Made by a program: the position numbers and the translations under genes. From positions 1-64,000 of the forward strand of contig CASDXF010000006.1 in NCBI GenBank assembly GCA_949285075.1: 64,000 nt of DNA, in the 5' to 3' direction. Of this stretch, positions 10,226-17,492 are shown piece after piece. Every line of letters begins with the position of its first letter. The stretch's first letter is position 1. The notes below the pieces were generated by a model, which saw only the letters and a program-made list of their open reading frames with translations, searched no databases and was not told where the DNA came from. The DNA comes from an uncultured Bacteroides sp. GTDB lineage: Bacteria > Bacteroidota > Bacteroidia > Bacteroidales > Bacteroidaceae.

Positions 10226-13096
10226 TTACGGCCCGGGGGTGAAGGGAGCGTCGTCGTCTCCCGTCCATCGGTAGAGCCGGAGCGTGGAGCTTTGCCGCCC
10301 GTCGGTTCCCTTGTCCGGATGGGAGATGTAGAACCATTCCCCTCCGACGGGGCACAGTCCGGTAGCGCCCCATGCGAAGCGCCATCCCCTCACTCCGCTC
10401 CGCTCGTCCCTCTTTCCCTCTTCGGCGAGAGGGAGCACAAGACCCTCAGCCCCGTCGGTGAATCCCTTCAGCGGTTCCCGTCGGGGCTTTCGGTTCAGGT
10501 CGACGGCGAACAGCGTATAGTTGGGGAAGTTCCGCTTGACGCCCTTGTACACGGCGCACAGCAGATATCCGCTGTCGGGGTCGTAGGCCAGATTCTGCAC
10601 GCCGTAGGTCGTGTTGCCCGTGTAGGCGAAGTACCGCTCTTCCGGCCGCTCGGGGCCCGAGGTATGGATGTCCGCCTGCGACAGGGGCCGCTCGTAGCGT
10701 TTCCAGTCCTTGATGTCGTACGCCAGTATCGTCTGATAGTCGTTGTCCATGCGCGCAGTGTCGGCGTATACCCCGTAAGCCACGTATAGCTTGCGCCTTC
10801 CGTTCCGTTCTCCGGGCGACGGGGCGAACGCTACTCCGTCGATGCCCGAGCATCCGTAGCGGTGCGGCGTGTCGTGTCCGTCCGCGGTCTTTCCCGCTGC
10901 GTAGTAATCCTCCGTCACGGTCGGCAGATAGACGGTGGTCATTACGCCGTCCCGCTCGGCGTCCATGTCCGGCCGGGTAATCTTGTCCGGGTCGAAGATG
11001 GCGATGTAGAATCCCGAGCGTCGGGAGTCGTTCTTCATCCCACCCATTTCCCGCAGGATGCCTTTCCCTATGGCGTCGTTCTTGTATTCGAGCGAGCCGT
11101 ACACCCTTCCGTCGTCGGGGCAGAGGGTGAGGCAGCCCAGATGCCCGGTCAGCCCCTTCACGCTCCCTATCAGGTTCCCTTTCAGGTCGGTCTTGATTAG
11201 CGTTGTGGTGAACGAGAAGCATACGAATCCCCTTTTCAGGTCAACTGCGACCCCCTGCACGTGAAACTTGTCCTGCGGTCCGGACTCGATGACGGCCGGA
11301 AGCGTTTCGGCGGGCAGCAACCTCGCTATTTGCTTGCTCGTCATGACGTTCCTCACCGCCTCCGTGCCCAACCGGTCGAGCAGTTGGCGGTAGTAGAGGC
11401 TGCCCGGCGACACGGGCTTGTCGGGGCTTTCCGTCCATCCCGTCCCGTTCATCGGCTCGTTGCGGTAGGCCATGTCCGTCGCCATCGACGCGTTGACTAT
11501 GCTGTTGAAGGTGGCCTTCCTGCCCTTCGCCGTCAGTGGCCCGTCGTCTATCCGATCCCTTCTCAGGCCGATGGCGAAGTTCTGCGCGGTGGGCGGCTGC
11601 ATCACCAGTACGAGCGGTGCGGCGCAGTTCCAGAACACCATCTGCGCTCCGGCCCATCCGTGGCCCGAGCCCATGCAGCCCCGGTTGGCCGCCATCAGCG
11701 AGGAGCGGTGTCCGGTCAGCGTGATGTTGTCCCAAAGGCATCCCGCCGACCACCGGTGATGAGGCTCACTGGAGGCGAGGTTCGTCTCCCCTTCGCCGTC
11801 CACGAAGGCGTTAGGCCCCGCCACGCCGGAGCCCACGACGAACTGGTGGCGGTGACGGTCGCCCCGGCACCGTTGGAACAGACACAGCTGTCCGCCCCGG
11901 ATATGGTAGGCGTACCGCCGCCCTCCCGTAATCCGGGAGACCGGTTCGCGCGCTTCGAGGTCTTGCCCCGTGACGTACTTGCATCCGGCGGAGAGCTGCG
12001 CGCAGCAGTCAAAGTGCGTCGCGCTGACGTTCCGTATCCATGCGTTCTCTACGGCGGTCATGTCCACGAAGATGTCGGCGTGGCTTTCGTCGGCGAAGTA
12101 TTCCCCCGTCGGATTCTCCCGCGAGCGCAGGGCCTCGTGCCTTCCCTTCACGCTTCTGTCGAATAGGCTCTTTCCGCTCAGGCGTTCCACTCCGCACCGG
12201 GCGATTCGTCCCTCGTAGGTATATTTGTAAACACTTCCTCCCCCGAACTCCGCTTGCAGGGCGTTGACGAGCGGAACGTCCAGTGTGATTTCGTCTCCCT
12301 CTACCTTCGTTATTTTCCTTTCAAACAGTAGGTCTCTGCTCCCCGGCTTCCACTGCTTGGTGCCGTTCATGTCCGCCTTTGCTCCCTCTCGCCTGAACCG
12401 CAGGAAAGCTTCTCTTGTGGTCTCTCCTTTCCTCGGCCTCGGAGCGATGGAGTCCATCCCCGTCTCGTGAATCCATTGTGCCGTGCTCGGCCGTCGGACT
12501 ATCACGTCATCGCCCGCCTTGAAGCGCTTCTCCGCATTGTCCACATGGATAACGCGGGAGCCCGAAGGCACATATCGGTCGGTGATGGCGTAACGCTCCG
12601 ACGCGGGGCGCGGCCGTACGTTACGGTTGCCCACCTCTATGACGGTGTACTTCCGGGGCGAGGTAGCCAGTAGCACGGTTCCGTCGTCCCCTTGCCCTTC
12701 CCCTCGCAGCACGATGCCGTCCGTATGAATCCGAATTGGGCGGGCTATGCGATAGGTTCCCCTTTTCAGCAGTACGCATCCCCTGAACCCTTCCCGGTCG
12801 GGCAGGCGTTTCGCCACGCTGTCTATGGCCGCTTGAATCATGGGCGTGTCGTCTTCCGTCCCCGAGGGGGCCTCTATCGTCACCGCAACCTTTACTTCCG
12901 GGATGCTTACCCCTCCCTGCCTGTATCCGCAGTAAGAGAAGTCGGGAATCACGTCTCCCTGTTCCGTATAGGGTCGATAGGCTAGCCGCCCCTCGTCATT
13001 GACGTAGACGAGCCGGCTTTGCGCGTGGAGCGTAGTGAAGTGCGCCGTCCATCCTAATAATAAGAGGAGCAGCATTGTCCGTTTGCTGATTTTCAT
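10226..13096 (-). CDS. Secreted pectate-lyase-like beta-helix protein fused to a beta-propeller-like C-terminal half
   Basis: A 956-residue protein; ATG at 13096 is preferred because the upstream in-frame codon at 13114 is TTG. Signal peptide (MLLLLLLGW..LHAQ) is followed by a right-handed beta-helix of the pectate lyase superfamily: 'DDTPMIQAAIDSVAKRL' near residues 75-92 and 'VLLKRGTYRIARPIRI' are the standard N-terminal turn of such enzymes. From about residue 590 on the sequence changes to 'VQGVAVDLKRGFVCFSFTT.LIKTDLKGN' and repeated strand pairs, like a beta-propeller. Polysaccharide lyase or glycosidase activity is plausible, but I see no diagnostic active-site set. Divergent from the esterase gene across 105 bases. 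Confidence 0.75.
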   Translation of the reverse strand: MKISKRTMLLLLLLGWTAHFTTLHAQSRLVYVNDEGRLAYRPYTEQGDVIPDFSYCGYRQGGVSIPEVKVAVTIEAPSGTEDDTPMIQAAIDSVAKRLPDREGFRGCVLLKRGTYRIARPIRIHTDGIVLRGEGQGDDGTVLLATSPRKYTVIEVGNRNVRPRPASERYAITDRYVPSGSRVIHVDNAEKRFKAGDDVIVRRPSTAQWIHETGMDSIAPRPRKGETTREAFLRFRREGAKADMNGTKQWKPGSRDLLFERKITKVEGDEITLDVPLVNALQAEFGGGSVYKYTYEGRIARCGVERLSGKSLFDRSVKGRHEALRSRENPTGEYFADESHADIFVDMTAVENAWIRNVSATHFDCCAQLSAGCKYVTGQDLEAREPVSRITGGRRYAYHIRGGQLCLFQRCRGDRHRHQFVVGSGVAGPNAFVDGEGETNLASSEPHHRWSAGCLWDNITLTGHRSSLMAANRGCMGSGHGWAGAQMVFWNCAAPLVLVMQPPTAQNFAIGLRRDRIDDGPLTAKGRKATFNSIVNASMATDMAYRNEPMNGTGWTESPDKPVSPGSLYYRQLLDRLGTEAVRNVMTSKQIARLLPAETLPAVIESGPQDKFHVQGVAVDLKRGFVCFSFTTTLIKTDLKGNLIGSVKGLTGHLGCLTLCPDDGRVYGSLEYKNDAIGKGILREMGGMKNDSRRSGFYIAIFDPDKITRPDMDAERDGVMTTVYLPTVTEDYYAAGKTADGHDTPHRYGCSGIDGVAFAPSPGERNGRRKLYVAYGVYADTARMDNDYQTILAYDIKDWKRYERPLSQADIHTSGPERPEERYFAYTGNTTYGVQNLAYDPDSGYLLCAVYKGVKRNFPNYTLFAVDLNRKPRREPLKGFTDGAEGLVLPLAEEGKRDERSGVRGWRFAWGATGLCPVGGEWFYISHPDKGTDGRQSSTLRLYRWTGDDDAPFTPGP

Positions 13097-13162
13097 ACCG
13101 TATTTTTCTTTCAAAATTACATTAATCTCCTCAAATAGGGCTGATAAGATTGTTTTTTTCTC

Positions 13163-13170
13163 TATTTTTG
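13163..13170 (+). promoter_or_regulatory. Bacteroidetes-type -7 box (TATTTTTG) for the esterase gene
   Basis: Matches TAnnTTTG and lies 31 bases before the ATG at 13202. No TTTG at the -33 position is apparent. Confidence 0.5.
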
Positions 13171-13201
13171 CTCCAGTTCTAACGAAAATTATGAAAATAC
13201 G

Positions 13202-14005
13202 ATGAAGAAAAACTGTTTATTGCTACTCTTTTTGCTTTGCGCCTCGTTCTCCTTCGCGCAGGGCGGTTATCGTACGGACAAGGATATTCCTTATGTTTCC
13301 AATGACGAGCAGGACGCTTACCGGCGTGAGCGTTGCAAACTGGACGTTTATTATCCCGCCGACAAGAAAGACTTCTCCACGGTGGTATGGTTCCACGGCG
13401 GCGGACTGGAGGGCGGCGGCAAGCACGTCCCGAAAGAGCTGACGGAGCAGGGCTTCGCCGTGGTAGCGGTCAACTACCGCCTGAGTCCCCGAGCCAAGAA
13501 TCCCGCCTATATCGAGGACGCGGCGGCGGCCGTGGCTTGGACGTTCAATAATATAGCGAAGTACGGGGGCAGGACGGACCGCGTCTTCGTCTCCGGACAC
13601 TCGGCGGGCGGATACCTCACCCTGATATTGGCTATGGACAAGAGCTATCTCGCCGCGTACGGGGCCGATGCCGACAGCGTGGCGGCCTATCTTCCCCTGA
13701 GCGGGCAGACCGTGACCCATTTCACCATCCGCAAGGAACGGGGACTGCCTGATATCATTCCCATTATCGACAAGTACGCGCCGGTCAATAACGCCCGGCC
13801 TAATACGCCGCCCTTAGTGCTGATTACGGGCGACCGGAAACTGGAGATGAACGCCCGCTACGAGGAGAACGCCTTGTTGGAAGCCGTGCTTCACGGCGTG
13901 GGCAACAAGAACGTCGTGCTCTACGAACTGCAAGGATTCGACCACGGACAGATGGCTGCTCCGGGATGCCTTTACGTGGCCGACTACGTTAAGCGGTTCA
14001 AGTGA
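13202..14005 (+). CDS. Secreted alpha/beta-hydrolase (carboxylesterase/HSL-like)
   Basis: A 267-residue protein with signal peptide (..SFAQ, about residue 20). It has the HSL-type oxyanion HGGG (about residue 63), nucleophile elbow GHSAGG (Ser about residue 138) and a C-terminal GFDHGQ supplying His (about residue 249). The first 45 residues ('YVSNDEQDAYRRERCKLDVY') match the esterase/lipase group that deacylates small esters. Substrate could be carbohydrate acetyl or feruloyl esters given the secreted glycan enzymes nearby, but this is inference. An ATG at 13191 is out of frame and stops at once, so 13202 is the start. Confidence 0.87.
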   Translation: MKKNCLLLLFLLCASFSFAQGGYRTDKDIPYVSNDEQDAYRRERCKLDVYYPADKKDFSTVVWFHGGGLEGGGKHVPKELTEQGFAVVAVNYRLSPRAKNPAYIEDAAAAVAWTFNNIAKYGGRTDRVFVSGHSAGGYLTLILAMDKSYLAAYGADADSVAAYLPLSGQTVTHFTIRKERGLPDIIPIIDKYAPVNNARPNTPPLVLITGDRKLEMNARYEENALLEAVLHGVGNKNVVLYELQGFDHGQMAAPGCLYVADYVKRFK

Positions 14006-14040
14006 CTCTGTCTATTCTAACATATTAAAATCAAATCAAC

Positions 14041-14907
14041 ATGAAAACGAATGTGATTCTATTGGCGGTGATGGGAGCTTTCCTGCTTTCGGCCTGCAAA
14101 TCGTCCCGCTCGCAGTATGCGCAAAGTCAAGCGATAGTCAAGAGTGACGGAGACATCCAGACTAAGGAAATCGCTATCGAGCCGTTCTCGGCTATCTATC
14201 TTGAAGGCGTTCCGGCGAACGTGACCTATCGTCACGCCAAGCGCACCTCTTTCGAGATTACCGGTTCCCGGAATATCCTTTCCCTTCTGGATATCGGGGT
14301 AGAGGGAAGTACGCTGATTGTAAGCCGGATTGACAAGAACCGCAACATTAGCAACAAGCATCGGTTGGACATTACCGTCTCTTCTCCCTCGCTGAATGAT
14401 GTCCGTATGGCGGGAGGGGGATATATCCTTCTCTCCGATGATGTTTGGAAGGAAGAGAGCATTTCGATTTCCATTGCGGGTTCCGGAATGGTGGAGGCGA
14501 GCGGCGTGAATTGCCGGAGAATGCGCACGGAGATTGCCGGCTCGGGAGAAATCAACTTTCACGGCTTGAAGGGGGATAACATCTTCGCGAAAGTGGCCGG
14601 TTCCGGTGGCGTGAACTTCGAGAAGGTCAAGGGAGACTATGTTTCCGTCTCGGTGGCCGGTTCGGGCAACATCGCCTTAGACGGTTCCGCCCAAGAAGCG
14701 GACTATCATGTGGCCGGCTCGGGAACGGTGAACGCCAAGCAACTGGAGGCGGCGAAGGTCTCCGCCGAGACAGCGGGCGATGGACATATTTCCTGCTACG
14801 CGACGGAGAGACTGCGGACACAATCTGCCGGCAGCGGATATGTCGCCTACAAGGGAAATCCGGCCGAGATTTACTCGCCGGACTCGAACCTGAGGCGGCT
14901 GAGGTAG
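14041..14907 (+). CDS. DUF2807 (GIN-domain) lipoprotein
   Basis: A 288-residue lipoprotein (lipobox LLSAC, Cys about 19). After residue 40 it follows the head-GIN / DUF2807 layout: 'IAIEPFSAIYLEGVPANVTY', then many short beta-helix rungs of the form 'xVAGSGxVx' (VAGSGGVN, VAGSGNIA, VAGSGTVN, SAGSGYVA). Such proteins are thought to be right-handed beta-helical, surface or periplasmic, with unknown function. It follows the esterase by 35 bases and may be co-transcribed. It converges on the lipoprotein gene at 14930. Confidence 0.88.
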   Translation: MKTNVILLAVMGAFLLSACKSSRSQYAQSQAIVKSDGDIQTKEIAIEPFSAIYLEGVPANVTYRHAKRTSFEITGSRNILSLLDIGVEGSTLIVSRIDKNRNISNKHRLDITVSSPSLNDVRMAGGGYILLSDDVWKEESISISIAGSGMVEASGVNCRRMRTEIAGSGEINFHGLKGDNIFAKVAGSGGVNFEKVKGDYVSVSVAGSGNIALDGSAQEADYHVAGSGTVNAKQLEAAKVSAETAGDGHISCYATERLRTQSAGSGYVAYKGNPAEIYSPDSNLRRLR

Positions 14908-14929
14908 GTCAGCCTTCCCAATACATTCC

Positions 14930-15985
14930 TTAGCGCTTGCTTAGCCGTCCGGCGCATATTGCGAATACGGCGAGGACGGCGAGCAGGCTGACGGCGAAAG
15001 CCCAGTAGTTCGCTTTCCTTGTCGTGGCGGTCAGTGAACAGTCGCCGCCCAACAGACGGAACCCGTCTACCTCCCAGATAAAGATATCTCCCTCCACGGA
15101 TTGCGCGTTGGACGAGAGCGGCTTCCCGGGCATCGCCACTTCAAAGCGTATGACATGGCCGAGCAGGTCGGTGAACCTAAGCCTTTCCTCGAACGCCGCG
15201 CGCATGGCTTCCCCCTTTTCCTCATAAAGCAGGCTGTAATAGTCCGTGTGATGGCGTTCGTCCAATGCTTTGCAAATCGACTCTAAGTCCGTCATTTCCC
15301 ACTTGTCCTCTTCCTTGAACCGCTTATACACGGCCTCTTTACACGGGTCGACAAGGCCGGCGTAAGTCGAGTCATCGACCGATTGACGGATAATCTCGCA
15401 ATACATCTCGTAACCGCTGCGGCGGCACCATTCCGTGAATCGCCGGTCTATGTCGTTCAGGCGTTCGTTCAGCTCGAAACCGCTTTCCCCTTTTGGGGAG
15501 AGGCCTTCTCCACGGAACCAAAGGGCCTGTTCCTCCGCGCTCAGGTAATCGCCGAGCGGGACGGGCCCCTTGTCGGGGAAGCCTTTATAGGTCGCCGTGT
15601 AGGTGTAGTAGGTGTAGAGCCACCGGAACCTCTTTTCCAACCGTTCGTGAGGGACGGCCAACGGCCGGGCGTATTCGTTCTCCGGCGTGACGGAGAAGCA
15701 TTCGCCGCCGATTGACGGATAATGGCGGCTTGCCTTCACGCTGAACCTCCGGGCGTTTCCCCGGACATTGAACGTGACGGCGGAGTCGAGACGCACTATC
15801 CGCCACCCGTCATCGGTACGGAAGAGGAAAGGGGAAGCGGTGTCGCTTTCCGCATCGCTTTTCGCATACACTTCCCTATACACGCTTCCGTCGGTCGCGA
15901 TCCGTGAGGTAATCCGGTAATGAACGCTGCAGGAGGTGACGCTGAGCAGCGATACGGTTATGGCGAGCAGGTGAATGGTTTTCAT
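14930..15985 (-). CDS. Lipoprotein of unknown function with C-terminal membrane segment
   Basis: A 351-residue protein with a clear lipoprotein signal (SVTSC, Cys about 19) and a hydrophobic helix near the C-terminus ('YWAFAVSLLAVLAVFAICAG') followed by a short RLSKR tail. The middle is polar and aromatic with no motif I recognise. A lipid anchor plus a C-terminal transmembrane helix is unusual topology and suggests the protein stays at the inner membrane. It is the third gene of a sigma factor-membrane protein-lipoprotein operon (11 bases after the second gene), so it may be a sensor or target of that system; that is inference. Confidence 0.7.
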   Translation of the reverse strand: MKTIHLLAITVSLLSVTSCSVHYRITSRIATDGSVYREVYAKSDAESDTASPFLFRTDDGWRIVRLDSAVTFNVRGNARRFSVKASRHYPSIGGECFSVTPENEYARPLAVPHERLEKRFRWLYTYYTYTATYKGFPDKGPVPLGDYLSAEEQALWFRGEGLSPKGESGFELNERLNDIDRRFTEWCRRSGYEMYCEIIRQSVDDSTYAGLVDPCKEAVYKRFKEEDKWEMTDLESICKALDERHHTDYYSLLYEEKGEAMRAAFEERLRFTDLLGHVIRFEVAMPGKPLSSNAQSVEGDIFIWEVDGFRLLGGDCSLTATTRKANYWAFAVSLLAVLAVFAICAGRLSKR

Positions 15986-15995
15986 TTGAATGGCT

Positions 15996-16466
15996 TTATT
16001 TTATGGGTTCAACATCGAGCGGCTCCTTAAACCGGGCGAGCCGCGCGTCCCGTTCTTCCCGAAGCGCTGTTTGCCGCTTGCGGCGATTGACCAAGTAGTC
16101 TTTCCTTTCCGTGAGGGTCATGCCTCTCCACTCCTCAACCGGCAGGGAGGCGGCGTATTGCGGGCGCGTTTCTCCGGCGGAAGCCTCCTTCCCCGACGGG
16201 CCGGCGGGAAGCGATGCCGTTTCCGCCAAGAGCAGGCAAAGCAGTACCGCCGCGGCGATTCCTGAAGTCCATAGCCCGACGCGGAGCCGGATTCGCGCGG
16301 CTTTCTTGTTCCGCTCTCGCGCCCGCCGTTCGGGAGCCTTCCTCCTTTCGGTTCGCGCGATGCGGTCCATGACGGCCGTTGTCAACGCCTCCGGGTCGTC
16401 CAATAGGGGCTGACGGCTCCTTATGTCGTTCAGCCACTTCGTGTATCGTTCGTCTTTCCGTCTCAT
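15996..16466 (-). CDS. Small membrane protein, probable anti-sigma factor partner
   Basis: A 156-residue protein with a basic cytoplasmic N-terminus (about 65 residues), one transmembrane helix ('LWTSGIAAAVLLCLLLAETA') and a charged 65-residue outer part. Its ATG overlaps the sigma-factor stop in an ATGA, showing translational coupling. No anti-sigma family motif is recognisable, but the gene order (sigma factor, then single-pass membrane protein) and topology are those of ECF/anti-ECF pairs. Confidence 0.7.
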   Translation of the reverse strand: MRRKDERYTKWLNDIRSRQPLLDDPEALTTAVMDRIARTERRKAPERRARERNKKAARIRLRVGLWTSGIAAAVLLCLLLAETASLPAGPSGKEASAGETRPQYAASLPVEEWRGMTLTERKDYLVNRRKRQTALREERDARLARFKEPLDVEPIK

Positions 16467-17017
16467 AGGCTTGAGTCTATTTGGTTCATTCGTTCCCGTA
16501 TCCGTTTGCGGGCAAGGTAGAGCAGGCTTTTTATCTTTCCCGGCGAGAGGCCCGTAATCTCCCGCACCTCCGACACCTCCAGTTCCTCCACGTCGCGCAG
16601 GGTGAATATCAGTCGCTGTCGCGGCGGCAGTTCCGAGGTGTAGCGCAATATCAGTTCCTTCAGTTGCTTGTTGGCTAGCCTCGTCTCCGCGTCCGCCTCT
16701 TCCGCCGGAAGGTCGGGCAGCGCGTCTCCCGTTTCGGGCGAGCGGCTGAGCGAGCGCAGGCGGTCGTAGCAGGTGTTACTGGCTATCCGGTAAAGCCACG
16801 TGGCGAAGCGGTAGTCGGGATTATACTCCTCTAGCGACATCCAGACCTTGACGAACGTCTCTTGCGTCGCGTCTTTCGCCTCGTCCTCGTCGCACAGCAG
16901 GCGGAAGGCGAGCCGGAAGACCAAAGGCTGAAAGCGGGTCACCAGTGTGGCGAACGCCGCCCTGTCCTCTCGTCTGCTCCGTTCTATCAGTTCGGGTATG
17001 TCGTCTTTCTTCCGCAT
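16463..17017 (-). CDS. ECF-type RNA polymerase sigma factor
   Basis: A 184-residue sigma-70 family protein. Region 2 lies at about residues 20-90 ('FQPLVFRLAFRLLCDEDEAKDATQE', 'YRFATWLYRIASNTCYDRLR') and region 4 at about 125-175 ('ELPPRQRLIFTLRDVEELE', 'EITGLSPGKIKSLLYLARKR' as the helix-turn-helix). No region 1 or 3, so it is of the extracytoplasmic-function type. It heads an operon with a single-pass membrane protein and a lipoprotein and probably directs an envelope response. I found no repeated promoter motif that would show its regulon. Confidence 0.92.
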   Translation of the reverse strand: MRKKDDIPELIERSRREDRAAFATLVTRFQPLVFRLAFRLLCDEDEAKDATQETFVKVWMSLEEYNPDYRFATWLYRIASNTCYDRLRSLSRSPETGDALPDLPAEEADAETRLANKQLKELILRYTSELPPRQRLIFTLRDVEELEVSEVREITGLSPGKIKSLLYLARKRIRERMNQIDSSL

Positions 17018-17115
17018 GGCTTTTGGTTTCGTTTTACCTTCTTGTCGCTCTCTCTACCTAATGATACGTCGGAAAAGGGTTCCGGTCGAACGCTAAAAAT
17101 AAAATATCTATTAAA

Positions 17116-17237
17116 CCTCTTGTTATCAACGCTTTATTTTTTCGTTTGAGAAACAGCCCTATTTCTCGTGAGCCGCTGCCCTGTTTCTCGTGAGCCGTAG
17201 GGCTGTCTGTCACGAGCCGCAGGGCGAGCTGACAAAC
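17116..17237. repeat. REP-like intergenic repeat family, locus C
   Basis: Inverted copy relative to locus G: the left edge (TTATCAA..CTT..CG.TTGAG) is the complement of the CTCAAGCG..AAG..TTGATAA edge at 57930-57957, and the right edge is GAGCTGACAAA. The rest of the gap 17018-17492 holds only this element and AT-rich leader sequence before GH115; no gene is visible there. Confidence 0.72.
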
Positions 17238-17492
17238 GGGGGAGGGCCGACGCAAATCTTACTCCTTGCGGAAACGAAAGATATGCCCGGAAAGACCCTC
17301 GGTTCAGTAAACGCGAAGTTAGTCAGAAAAGCTTGGACGACATTTCTTAAAGGCCCGGTTAACGCTTTATAACACCATGCCCGGTAAGCGGGAAACAGAG
17401 GCAATCAGCCGCATTTCTGTTACCGGACACGCCGCTTTTGGAATATATTGCTTACATTTACCCGCTTTTTTACGAATTACTGATAATAATAG

